Positions 42,432 through 50,420 of a DNA stretch of 64,000 nt are shown here, piece after piece (within the stretch, counting starts at the first letter, position 1; the number at the start of each line of letters is the position of its first letter). The translations under genes were made by a program, and so were the position numbers. Origin of the DNA: Bacteroidaceae bacterium (GTDB lineage Bacteria; Bacteroidota; Bacteroidia; Bacteroidales; Bacteroidaceae). Location: positions 1 through 64,000 of the forward strand of contig JAGCPD010000074.1 in the NCBI GenBank assembly GCA_017645305.1, read 5' to 3'. The notes under the pieces are model-generated. The model searched no databases and was not told the DNA's origin. It saw nothing but the letters and a program-made list of their open reading frames with translations.

Positions 42432-42605
42432 TTATTCGTTGTTCCACATATCCCAGCGATCTTCCTTTACTTCCGGGTCAAGGCTTCCGTCATCGTCTAT
42501 GCCGCCATATTCTATGCCGCCAACTCCTGTCACACTGCCTGCCAGTATCTGAGTTACCTGCGCCTGCATCTCCTCCATGCAAGGCTGTATGTATGTCTTC
42601 TTCAT
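42432..42605 (-). CDS. small acidic peptide, 57 aa (MKK-Y-I-P type)
   Basis: The ATG lies one base after the stop codon of the cohesin-like gene, so translation is almost certainly coupled. The 57-aa product starts MKKTYIQPCMEEMQ, then QILAGSVTGVGGIEYGG, and ends in an acidic Trp-containing tail (DRWDMWNNE). The central LAGS and GG residues resemble leader-peptide cleavage sites, but no maturation enzyme is nearby. The second example (34951-35106) has the same place in a similar operon. The function is unknown. Confidence 0.75.
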   Translation of the reverse strand: MKKTYIQPCMEEMQAQVTQILAGSVTGVGGIEYGGIDDDGSLDPEVKEDRWDMWNNE

Positions 42606-42606
42606 C

Positions 42607-43794
42607 TTACTTCATTATTTTTTTACCGTTAATAATATAGACTCCGTGTAGCTGTGGTTTTACAACCTTACGTCCGCTTAAGTCAAATATAGCTCTTTGT
42701 GTATCAGAGGTTAGGATTTCTCTGATACCTGTTTCCTCTCCGTCGAAGTCAAGGAATATTCTTACATCGGCTCCCTCCACATCTGTCAGCACATCGTAGA
42801 AATCAAAGTAAGCACGATAGCCTTTCATCTTGGTCTTACCTGTTGAGTACCAGAAACAGCCTCCGTTCAGGAACAGCATCTGGTCTTCAATGGTTTTCTC
42901 TGCCACATACGTACCTATCATCTCACTCCACTGTTTCTTAGTACGCTTAACGGCCGCCTTTGTTGGCTCCTCCTCGGGGTTGATATCTACGTCATCTACG
43001 GTAAATTCCGTTAGAGGCGAGGACACTTTGATGATATACGGATGGTTGGCTTCTATAGCATTCACAGGCTCAAAGCTTACCGTTATTCCTACAACGTTTT
43101 CATCATCATCTTCCGTTGCCTGATAGCCTGTGAAGTCTGCCAGTTGTACATCATTGCCGAAGGCTTCCTTTGTCTGTGCTTCCGTCATAGCGAAGGGCAG
43201 GCAGATGGTGCTCCACACATCTGCATTGACGGTACGCTTTACACGGACTTTTGCACCGTTTTCTGCAACGGGCATCTGTGTGGAATTCTCGTCAAGAATA
43301 GTTCTGGATTCTGTAATATGAATAGAAAATTCAGTGTCTGCCAAACTTTCACCTTCAGAGTCTGCCGTACGTGTAAATTCACAAGTTGTTATACTAGCTG
43401 TAAGGCTTGTTCCAAGAGCCAGACTTGCATCTGCCTGTACTGTCACCCTGAATAAAGCCCCACTAGTGGATATGGATATGTTGTCCATTGAACGGCAGGT
43501 AAACTTATAGTTCCCATTCGACGACAACAGATTACCCGTCAGTATGTGATTGGTACTGAAGGCTTTTTCTATAACAGGGTAACCTTCTTCGTCTGTTAAC
43601 AGTGAAAAGCCGTCAGGAAGTGACAACTGCAATTCGAAAGCCGTATATTCCGTATCGAATTCACAGCCAATCTCTATTGTGCCTTGTCCACCCTGAGGTA
43701 CATCCACATCTTTCACAACCAAAACGTTGTCAGCCATAGAATGCCCCATGCCGAGCAGACTGGCTGCAAGCAAAAGAAAAATGTTTTTTTTCAT
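42607..43794 (-). CDS. cohesin-like secreted protein with secretion tail
   Basis: The start at the ATG 43792-43794 gives the signal peptide MKKNIFLLLAASLLGMGHSMA; the frame opens earlier only with a TTG that overlaps the upstream gene. Of 395 aa, about 25-160 form a cohesin-like/CBM-superfamily sandwich (DVPQGGQGTIEIGCEF, TAFELQLSLPDGF). A second beta domain follows, and the tail IFDLSGRKVVKPQLHGVYII closes it. It lies 19 bp after the Ig-like/dockerin gene and 1 bp before the 57-aa peptide gene. It is the counterpart of 35133-36386. Confidence 0.75.
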   Translation of the reverse strand: MKKNIFLLLAASLLGMGHSMADNVLVVKDVDVPQGGQGTIEIGCEFDTEYTAFELQLSLPDGFSLLTDEEGYPVIEKAFSTNHILTGNLLSSNGNYKFTCRSMDNISISTSGALFRVTVQADASLALGTSLTASITTCEFTRTADSEGESLADTEFSIHITESRTILDENSTQMPVAENGAKVRVKRTVNADVWSTICLPFAMTEAQTKEAFGNDVQLADFTGYQATEDDDENVVGITVSFEPVNAIEANHPYIIKVSSPLTEFTVDDVDINPEEEPTKAAVKRTKKQWSEMIGTYVAEKTIEDQMLFLNGGCFWYSTGKTKMKGYRAYFDFYDVLTDVEGADVRIFLDFDGEETGIREILTSDTQRAIFDLSGRKVVKPQLHGVYIINGKKIMK

Positions 43795-43813
43795 AATCAT
43801 ATATTGTTTATTG

Positions 43814-45304
43814 TTATCTGCCAAGAATAATGTCTATCACTTGCACCATATCCGTAATGGTTATCTTTCCATCCCCGTTCAGGTCCGCCACTTTTCGGAT
43901 AAATTGTGCAGGCTCCTCCTCCAGAATGAAGCTGTTCATACTGATGACATCAGTCACACTTACACGTCCGTCACCATTCACATCGCCCATCATAGCTTCT
44001 GTTACCGTCAATGTAGCAGTACTGTTCTTCGGATGAATATCCTCATAGACGTTACCTGCTTTCCTAACAGTCATCTCAATGTCTTTAATGGTCATGTCGT
44101 ATGTACCTACAGCCAAATCGTCAGCTACATCAATGGTGATAGTCATGCCGTCACCACTGGTATTACTGATAGCACGGCTTCCCTGCGGTGTTACGATGAA
44201 ACGATACAGTCCTTCGCTTATTTTGGTTGACGAAATGCTGTGGGTATTCACGGCATTGCCTGTCAGTTGAGCCAGCAACTTTCCTTCGTTTTCGGCAACA
44301 TTCACGCCAGCAGGCAGTTGCAGGTCGAACTGGAAGCCCATGATGGTTTCCTCGTCAGACAGCAAAACGTTCAACACTCCACGTCCTCCACTACACTGTG
44401 TCATGTCTGTCACAGTCAGTTTGTTGTTTTTTTCTACTGTTAGCAAGCATGAGGCAGTCTTTCCGCTTCCGTCGTTTGCTGTTGCCTTAATCTGACAGGT
44501 GCCAGAACCAACAGCAGTCACCATTCCGCTCTCACTTACTACAGCTACAGCCTCATTTGTACTGCTCCACGTCACACTCTTGTCCGTAGTATTCTCCGGT
44601 ACAACCATCGCCTCAAGCTGCAACCTCTCGCCAACCGTCAAATCGGCTTCTATCTCATTGAGAGTTATGCCACTCACCATTACAGGGTTAACCGTTACCT
44701 CGCATTGAGCATAAACACCATTATGGGCTGTGCAAGTGATAATTGTTGTGCCAAGACCTGTGGCACATATAGTTCCATTAGAATCAATGGTGGCAACAGA
44801 TGTATTGCTGCTGAGCCACGTGAATGTTGTGGTCGCCCCTACATCCGTAATAGCGGGAAGGAAAGTGTAAGTATCATCAAGACATAGAGAAATAGAGGAT
44901 GGAATGGATATACTTTTCACATCAACCACATTTATTAAATACGTCACAGTTATCTGCCCTGAAGTTCCATACATTCGATTTTCATACCAACATAACTGCG
45001 TGCTGAAGCTATAAAAACCCGTCTTTGAAGGGGTTAATGTGAATATATAATAATCAATAGTAGAACCCCCAGTTGTCATTGCAGCATAAGCCACACTAAC
45101 ATCCTCGCTGCTAACAGTATAGTAACTGCCATTTACTTGATATGAATAGGCATGGCAGTAATTGGGGTCTAATGCATCATAATATGGATTAATCGTGACA
45201 GAAGCCCCAAGCATGATCGTTAGATTTTTTTGTACAATTTCATCTGCAAGAATAACAGACGGCAATGAAATCATGGTTAATAATAAAAGACAAACTCTCT
45301 TCAT
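43814..45304 (-). CDS. Ig-like (Big2) protein with cohesin-like domain and dockerin
   Basis: The ATG at 45302-45304 gives signal MKRVCLLLLTMISLPSVILA; an upstream ATG at 45328 (8 residues longer) is possible. The protein of about 496 aa has an N-terminal beta domain, two Big2 Ig-like repeats (about 130-300; ITLNEIEADLTVGERLQL, VTWSSTNEAVAVVSESGMVTA), a cohesin-like domain (about 305-430), and a dockerin (GDVNGDGRVSVTDVI, ADLNGDGKITITDMV). It is the first gene after leader RNA B. Its domain order parallels the dockerin protein at 36370-37893. Confidence 0.82.
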   Translation of the reverse strand: MKRVCLLLLTMISLPSVILADEIVQKNLTIMLGASVTINPYYDALDPNYCHAYSYQVNGSYYTVSSEDVSVAYAAMTTGGSTIDYYIFTLTPSKTGFYSFSTQLCWYENRMYGTSGQITVTYLINVVDVKSISIPSSISLCLDDTYTFLPAITDVGATTTFTWLSSNTSVATIDSNGTICATGLGTTIITCTAHNGVYAQCEVTVNPVMVSGITLNEIEADLTVGERLQLEAMVVPENTTDKSVTWSSTNEAVAVVSESGMVTAVGSGTCQIKATANDGSGKTASCLLTVEKNNKLTVTDMTQCSGGRGVLNVLLSDEETIMGFQFDLQLPAGVNVAENEGKLLAQLTGNAVNTHSISSTKISEGLYRFIVTPQGSRAISNTSGDGMTITIDVADDLAVGTYDMTIKDIEMTVRKAGNVYEDIHPKNSTATLTVTEAMMGDVNGDGRVSVTDVISMNSFILEEEPAQFIRKVADLNGDGKITITDMVQVIDIILGR

Positions 45305-45331
45305 AGTTTCAATAAATTTTGTTTTCATGGC

Positions 45332-45617
45332 CTCTCAGTCCCAAAGAAGACCTATTTATATGTATGAAGCGTGGAACTGTATCCACTTCTCCACTCTGGG
45401 GTCCTAGGAAAACCTTGTACAAGAGATGTGGCTGGTAGTCCACGCTTACGCATGGAAGCCATCATGTTCTCTTGCTGTACTTGAAATTTCCTAGGTTTCA
45501 GAGCGCAAGACGAGCATAACGCTTCGTTTATTTTTCGTTAAGATGTGTGCCAGCCGCTGCCAGCCGCCTCAACATTCGCTGCTATTGTATAAGCAAAAAC
45601 AGCAAAATGCAGGCTTC
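45332..45617 (-). ncRNA. structured leader RNA (copy B)
   Basis: This leader contains helices 45394-45398 with 45499-45503, 45403-45411 with 45487-45495 (9 bp, CCTAGGAAA/TTTCCTAGG), 45420-45426 with 45468-45474, and a CCATGC-GUAA-GCGTGG-type hairpin (45440-45455). AAGCGTGG-A-ACT (45367-45378) pairs across them with 45437-45447. Blocks 45505-45547, 45359-45379 and 45332-45352 are identical to copy A, while the helices between them differ but remain paired. The leader ends close to the start codon of the dockerin gene. Confidence 0.75.
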
Positions 45618-45623
45618 ACATTG

Positions 45624-45654
45624 CAAAAGTAGTGAATAATCTTATTCACACAAA
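45624..45654 (-). promoter_or_regulatory. promoter of leader B and the dockerin operon
   Basis: Minus-strand TACTTTTG (45624-45631) with TTTG at 45651-45654, 19 bp apart, matches the consensus and puts the transcript start near 45617, about 310 nt before the start codon. Confidence 0.7.
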
Positions 45655-45748
45655 GAAAAATGCCCAAAAATTTGGTGAATATAATATAAAGGTATATTTT
45701 TGCAACAGTTTCTAAGGAAGTTAGCGTGTACTACGGTACGTTGCATCG

Positions 45749-45769
45749 CAGGGAGGTCACACCTCCCTG
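45749..45769. other. perfect 9-bp hairpin at the toxin-locus end
   Basis: CAGGGAGGT and ACCTCCCTG flank a three-base loop. The stop codon of the nuclease-like remnant falls in this hairpin. No U-tract follows on the minus strand, so intrinsic termination is uncertain. Confidence 0.5.
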
Positions 45770-46122
45770 TTGTCTTTATAAAACTTTCCTTCTTTAAAAA
45801 TAAGACGCTTGCATCCTTTTTCGTAAGTCCATACTTCTTTGATGGGCATGTTGATGTTCAATCTATCTGCAATTTGTCGACGTAAATACCTGTCAGAACA
45901 TCCTTTCGTGTTGTTAATGATTAGTCTGTCTGATTGTTTAAGACCATGAGAAAACATCCGGCTTACCTTTTTGATGTTCCATGGTTTTACAAAACCCTCA
46001 TACTCATAATAGTTGTCATCAATCAACATATCAGGACATTTCCTTTCATACTTTGTCCCATTTAATTTGCCATAAACTAATGTTTCTATGTTATAGTTCT
46101 TTTTTGTTTTGTTACAACTATT
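45757..46122 (-). pseudogene. truncated CdiA-CT-like nuclease domain
   Basis: The ATG frame at 45757-46029 codes 90 aa, but the same frame stays open to 46122 and the plausible homology begins before the ATG (KLNGTKYERKCPDMLID). The pattern PDMLIDDNYYEYEGF, then LKQSDRLIINNTKG, SDRYLRRQIADRL and KEVWTYEKG, resembles the C-terminal tRNase domain of contact-dependent toxins. No start codon is seen in the extended part, so the N-terminus is lost. It follows the ParE-like toxin gene directly. The assignment is by memory of the pattern and needs a profile search. Confidence 0.5.
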
Positions 46123-46429
46123 TTAATTTGTCTGCTTGTTGTAATGGTTCACGACGAGTGTCCCAGAAATCAACTATGAAAATGGTCTCGTCTTCTATAT
46201 AGTATATTAACTTGTTCTGTTTTGTTATCACAATGCTTCTGTACGACCGGCTTCGATTATTCAACAAGGGTTCTATTTTGCCAACCATTGGTGATGAGCT
46301 AAGGACATCCTGCCACTCTTCTGTCTTCTTGTAAAACTTTTCTGCTGCCCGAACACCAAACTCCTTGACGATATAGTCTATGGTGTCTTGCCAAGCACGA
46401 AAAGCCTCCTCTGCCCAGATGATTTCCAT
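46118..46429 (-). CDS. RelE/ParE family toxin
   Basis: The 103-aa protein matches the ParE/RelE fold: EEAFRAWQDTIDYIVKEFG helix pair, AAEKFYKKTEEW, a SRSYRSIVITKQNKLIYYI strand pair, and FWDTRREP near the end. It begins 16 bp after the antitoxin gene in the usual antitoxin-toxin order. ParE-type toxins act on gyrase and RelE-type on ribosome-bound mRNA; the sequence looks more ParE-like. Confidence 0.85.
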   Translation of the reverse strand: MEIIWAEEAFRAWQDTIDYIVKEFGVRAAEKFYKKTEEWQDVLSSSPMVGKIEPLLNNRSRSYRSIVITKQNKLIYYIEDETIFIVDFWDTRREPLQQADKLK

Positions 46430-46445
46430 AGAACAGGAACTAAAG

Positions 46446-46685
46446 TTACTTGTTCAAATAATTTTGCATACGCTTTGATGCTTCTGCGCGGGATAGGATA
46501 CGTCCCTCTGCAATGTCTGCTTCTGCACAATCTATACGTGCATTGAGCTCCTCAATGGTATAAGGTTGGGCTTCTTCCATCTTTGCCTGCTCATACAAAT
46601 GATCGGCGAGCCAGCGTTTGTTGGCTGCAGAAAGGTCATAGCTAAGAAGCATCTCCCAAACACTCTGTAATGCTGTTGTACTCAT
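46446..46685 (-). CDS. antitoxin of the ParE-like pair
   Basis: A 79-aa acidic protein (AEADIAEGRILSRAEASKRM) directly upstream of the toxin gene. The N-terminal part is helical and probably binds DNA, while the C-terminal part matches the addiction-module ending found before ParE toxins (IDCAEADIAEGR). It probably represses its own promoter together with the toxin. Confidence 0.8.
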   Translation of the reverse strand: MSTTALQSVWEMLLSYDLSAANKRWLADHLYEQAKMEEAQPYTIEELNARIDCAEADIAEGRILSRAEASKRMQNYLNK

Positions 46686-46706
46686 GTGAAATAGATGTTT
46701 TGTTTA

Positions 46707-46737
46707 CAAAGGTATGATGTTTTTGGGTTTTGCCAAA
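46707..46737 (-). promoter_or_regulatory. promoter of the toxin-antitoxin pair
   Basis: Minus-strand TACCTTTG (46707-46714) with TTTG at 46734-46737, 19 bp apart; 22 bp before the antitoxin start codon. The region from here to 46940 has no gene. Confidence 0.7.
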
Positions 46738-46940
46738 GAAATCTGCATTTATTTTTGTATAAAGGCAATAACTTATAAAAATCTTCCCGCTCATTACGGG
46801 ATGTTCTTAGAAAGCAGAGCGTGTAAAAAAAGTTTTGTGCCTCGAATATTTCCGTTTGCGCAAAGAAAATGGATAAAATAAGTACATTTGCATGGATATT
46901 ATTTTGTTTCCCTTGGGAGCGCTCTTTTTGCTGAAGGCTT

Positions 46941-47287
46941 GCCCAATTTGCGGAACAGTAGAGGAAATTTTGCGGAACTACTGTTGCGCAATTGTGGAAC
47001 TACTGTTGCGCAAAATACGGGTGGTTGTTAAAGATAAAGGACAACGGATTTCAGCGATAATCAAAAATCTTTACATTTTGCGGCATTCCCCGTTGGTTTA
47101 TAGAGCAAACGATATTGATACTTGAAGCAAGCATTATTCCTGCGCTTTTCAAAAGCCAGTTTTGCAGGCTGCAAAAGCCAATCTTGCACGTTGCAAAAGC
47201 CAGGCTTGCAAACACCCCCCTCCAGAAGGCTTCTGGGGCACATTCTGCTATTTGCCGAGCATTGGCCATTGAGGATTGAACACAAAA
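46941..47287 (+). repeat. dispersed repeat, copy 2 (about 347 bp)
   Basis: Near copy of 5757-6082 in the same orientation, about 41 kb away. It has one more 22-bp CAAAAGCCA unit than copy 1 (three against two). The TTGCGCAA-centred tandem units at its 5' side and the CCAGAAGGCTTCTGG palindrome (47222-47236) are both kept. It lies between the toxin-antitoxin promoter and the rhamnosidase gene. No frame is conserved between copies. Confidence 0.8.
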
Positions 47288-47310
47288 AGAAGAATCCATT
47301 ACAATATCAG

Positions 47311-47343
47311 AAAAAGAAAAGGGGCAGACACGAATGCCTGCCC
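47311..47343 (-). terminator. orphan terminator hairpin
   Basis: On the minus strand GGGCAGGCA-TTCG-TGTCTGCCC with a UUCG loop is followed by CTTTTCTTTTT. It closely resembles the terminator at 42382-42412 but no minus-strand gene lies before it. It may be a remnant of another peptide-ended operon. Confidence 0.65.
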
Positions 47344-47459
47344 ATAAATATCACTGAGGTGTCATATTTTTTCTCTTATTTTCCCCCATTTTCTCTCCAG
47401 TTTTCCTCTAATACATCTCTAGTTTCAGGAATTACAGAGGAACTATAGAAGAACCTGAG

Positions 47460-47561
47460 ATGTGCATCATGATGATGGGCGAAGGCACATTCACCATTGA
47501 TGACTGGAATGACATCACAAACGAGCTGAAGCAGTTCTGGAATTGGGAAGATAATACATAA
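47460..47561 (+). pseudogene. small acidic peptide remnant
   Basis: A 33-codon frame, MCIMMMGEGTFTIDDWNDIT... ending KQFWNWEDNT, has the acidic Trp-rich end of the MKK-Y-I-P peptide family but lacks the N-terminal start motif. The same frame stays open upstream to 47411 without an ATG. It may be the broken end of a third peptide gene on the plus strand. The evidence is slight. The rest of 47344-47612 has nothing I can name. Confidence 0.3.
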
Positions 47562-47622
47562 AAGTAAGTTGCTTAACAAAAAAGAAAAAGCTGATGAGGT
47601 GCATTTATAGACATGAATTTCT

Positions 47623-47630
47623 TATCTTTG
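47623..47630 (+). promoter_or_regulatory. -7 box of the rhamnosidase gene
   Basis: TATCTTTG fits TAnnTTTG and lies inside the longer reading frame opening at 47613, supporting the ATG at 47655 as the real start. Confidence 0.6.
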
Positions 47631-47654
47631 CAGAAGGAAATACGTATTAAGTCA

Positions 47655-50267
47655 ATGAATGTGAACAGAGTTCTCTTTCTTCTGTTGATTGTCCTGCCAG
47701 TAGGGGTACAGGCGCAACTGTGTGTTGGTTCTTTGCGAGTGGAACATTGTATGAATCCCTGTGTTGTGGATGTGCTTCAGCCACGACTATCTTGGGTGAA
47801 TGAACCTATGAATGAACGTGTGAAGGGACAGCGGCAGACGGCTTACCAGATAGTTGTGGCTTCTTCGGAGGAAAAACTGGGTCAGGGCGACTATGACTTG
47901 TGGGATAGCGGACGCGTACCCAGCGACCAGAGTGTGTTGGTCCCTTATGGTGGCTGCAAGTTAACTTCCGGACAGGACTGCTACTGGATGGTCCGGACTT
48001 GGGATAAGAAGGGAAAGCGTTCCAAATGGAGCAATGTAGGACACTGGGGCATGGGGTTGCTGAAGCCAGAAGAGTGGCGTGCCAAGTGGATTACGGCTCA
48101 TCAGGAACAGGGTGCTCCGCTCTTCCGAAAGGCATTTATGCTGAAACAAAAGGTGAAGAAAGCCAAGGCGTATGTTACTGCTGGCGGCTACTTTGAGCTT
48201 TACGTGAACGGCAAAAGGGTTGGGGAGGACCAGTTGATTCCAAACTTCACCAATTATACTACCCGCGAAGGACTGGACAAAGGCGGCATTGCTCTGGAGA
48301 ACAACTTCACAGCGTACCGAGTGCTCTACCTCTCCTATGATGTAACCCAGTTGCTGCAAAACGGGCGCAATGCGATTGGAGCCATATTGGGCGACGGCTT
48401 CTACCGCTCCACCAGTTATCATGTAGGTGCTTTCGGAGAGCCCTGTCTGCTATGTCAGCTTGAAGTAACATACGAGGATGGAACACAGGAGCGCATCTGT
48501 ACTGATGAGACTTGGCTTACCCGTCCCTCGGCCATAACCCTGACCGGTGTTTATGACGGTGAAGTCTATGATGCTCGACAGGAAACGCCCAAATGGGCAG
48601 AGGCTGACTGCGATGAAAAGGACTGGCATTCTGCATATAAGGCTGTTCTGCCTGTGGGAAAGCTGACGGCTCACACTTCGCCCACAGACCGCATTACAGA
48701 GATACTGCAGCCCCTCAGCCTTGAGGAGCAGGACAGTGCCTTCGTGGTGACTTTCGAAAAGGAAATAGCGGGATGGGTGCGGTTGAAAGACATTCAAGGA
48801 AAGGCGGGTCAGAAGGTGCAGGTTGAATATGTCTGCGAGTCGCCGCTTGGCAAACAGGAGTATTATTGCAAAGGTACGGACGCGGGCGAAACTTATGCAC
48901 CGCGCTTCACCTGGTACGTTTTCTCGCAGGTAAAAGTGCGCGGGCTCAGCAACCTTACGCCTCAGCAGATCCAGGCGGAAGCTGTGAATACCGATGTCCC
49001 GATCTCTGCCGAGTTCCATTGCAGTCACCCTTTGCTCAATCGCATCAATGCCATCTGGCAACGCTCGCAGCTGGACAACATGCACGGCTGCATTGCCAGC
49101 GACTGCCCGCATCGTGAACGTCTGCCCTATACGGGCGACGGACAGATAGCTTCTGCAATGGTGATGCTGAATTTCGATGCTGCGGCGTTCTACCAGAAGT
49201 GGCTGCGCGACATGCGCGATGCTCAGAATCCCGAGAGTGGCTATGTACCCAACGGTGCTCCCTGGCAACCTACTTGCGGCGGAGGAGTAGCCTGGGGCGC
49301 AGCCATGAATGTGATTCCCTGGGAATACTATTTGCATTATGGCGATTTGCAGCAGCTCCGTCTCTGCTACGAGCCTATGCGAGGTCAGTTGCGTCACATG
49401 CTTACTTGGCTCACGCCCGAGGGAACAATGTTCCAACAGAAAAAGAATTACGAGACGGGTGAGCCTTGCTACTGGCTCAACCTTGGTGACTGGGTGCCGC
49501 CCTACGAAATGCCTGCCGACGAGAAGGTACACACCTTCTATCTCTGGCTATGTGCCAGGAATACGGCTCTGGCTGCACAAGTGCTTGGAGATAAAACGGG
49601 AATGCAGGAATACGAGGCTATTGCACAGCGCACATGGGAAGCTTTCCACCGCAAGTTCTATAATGCAGAACAGGCCAGCTACGGCGACTTCGGTCCAAAT
49701 ATCTTAGCGCTATACATGGGTGTGCCCAAGGAACGAAAGGCTGCTGTAGTTGAGACATTGCGCCGCGAAATAATGGAGACACACGGCGGACACATCAATA
49801 CGGGTTTCGTCACAACTAAGTTCTTCTTCGAGACTCTGACGGACAACGGGCTTCACGACGTAGCTACAACAGCTATGCTAAAGACGGACTACCCCAGCTA
49901 CGGACATTGGATTGAGCAAGGAGCCACAGTTACTTGGGAGACATGGAGTGGCCAGTGGTCGCACAATCATCCCATGTTTGGCGGAGGCCTCACGTGGCTG
50001 GCACGCAGATTGGCAGGTGTCAATGTAACGACCGAAGGTGCTGGCTATCGTCATTTCGAGGTGCGGCCAGTGCCTGCCGGGGGTGTTGATACGGTATTCT
50101 ATGCCCAGCATACGCCGCAGGGACTGCTTTCATCGCGCGTCATCAGCAGCGAAGGGCAGCTCCGCTCGTTGGAAGTGCGCGTCCCTGTAGGCAGTATGGC
50201 CACAATCTGTCTGCCCAAAGAGACTATCCAGGTGCAGCAGGGAACTCACAGATTTGAAAATAAATGA
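47655..50267 (+). CDS. alpha-L-rhamnosidase, GH78
   Basis: The 870-aa precursor has a signal peptide (MNVNRVLFLLLIVLPVGVQA), an N-terminal Ig-like domain with RLSWVNEP, a Bac_rhamnosid_N-type domain (AKAYVTAGGYFELYVNGKRVG), and the (alpha/alpha)6 catalytic domain of GH78. The general acid segment SDCPHRERLPYTGDGQ and the base segment GATVTWETWSG are visible. It hydrolyses terminal alpha-L-rhamnose from plant or host glycans, probably in the periplasm. It has its own promoter. A fragment of the dispersed repeat follows. Confidence 0.95.
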   Translation: MNVNRVLFLLLIVLPVGVQAQLCVGSLRVEHCMNPCVVDVLQPRLSWVNEPMNERVKGQRQTAYQIVVASSEEKLGQGDYDLWDSGRVPSDQSVLVPYGGCKLTSGQDCYWMVRTWDKKGKRSKWSNVGHWGMGLLKPEEWRAKWITAHQEQGAPLFRKAFMLKQKVKKAKAYVTAGGYFELYVNGKRVGEDQLIPNFTNYTTREGLDKGGIALENNFTAYRVLYLSYDVTQLLQNGRNAIGAILGDGFYRSTSYHVGAFGEPCLLCQLEVTYEDGTQERICTDETWLTRPSAITLTGVYDGEVYDARQETPKWAEADCDEKDWHSAYKAVLPVGKLTAHTSPTDRITEILQPLSLEEQDSAFVVTFEKEIAGWVRLKDIQGKAGQKVQVEYVCESPLGKQEYYCKGTDAGETYAPRFTWYVFSQVKVRGLSNLTPQQIQAEAVNTDVPISAEFHCSHPLLNRINAIWQRSQLDNMHGCIASDCPHRERLPYTGDGQIASAMVMLNFDAAAFYQKWLRDMRDAQNPESGYVPNGAPWQPTCGGGVAWGAAMNVIPWEYYLHYGDLQQLRLCYEPMRGQLRHMLTWLTPEGTMFQQKKNYETGEPCYWLNLGDWVPPYEMPADEKVHTFYLWLCARNTALAAQVLGDKTGMQEYEAIAQRTWEAFHRKFYNAEQASYGDFGPNILALYMGVPKERKAAVVETLRREIMETHGGHINTGFVTTKFFFETLTDNGLHDVATTAMLKTDYPSYGHWIEQGATVTWETWSGQWSHNHPMFGGGLTWLARRLAGVNVTTEGAGYRHFEVRPVPAGGVDTVFYAQHTPQGLLSSRVISSEGQLRSLEVRVPVGSMATICLPKETIQVQQGTHRFENK

Positions 50268-50273
50268 CGTGAG

Positions 50274-50374
50274 TGCGCAATTGAAGAACTACTGTTGCGC
50301 AAAACGCAGGCTGCTGATAAAATAAAAGAGGGTAAGTTTATGTGACAATAAAAAATCTTTACATTGCGATAAAT
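50274..50374 (+). repeat. dispersed repeat, degenerate copy 3
   Basis: Two segments match copies 1 and 2: TGCGCAATTG-aAGAACTACTG-type (50274-50302) and ATAAAAAATCTTTACATTGCG (50347-50367). The intervening part has diverged. It stands between the rhamnosidase and serine hydrolase genes in the same orientation as the other copies. Confidence 0.6.
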
Positions 50375-50420
50375 GGCCGAACTTATTTTCGCTCTTCAAT
50401 AAAAATAAAAGTTGTTTTAT

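Noticed and set aside
34888-45654. Cellulosome-type enzyme complex
   Set aside because: Dockerin and cohesin-like domains are present, but no enzyme domain occurs in these operons, and the cohesin-like call is by fold pattern only.
47376-47579. 67-aa minus-strand frame upstream of the orphan terminator
   Set aside because: Composition is not protein-like and it is antisense to the peptide remnant. The terminator remains without a gene.
48450-49532. 360-aa minus-strand frame opposite the rhamnosidase gene
   Set aside because: Antisense shadow of a GC-richer coding region with no family motif or promoter.
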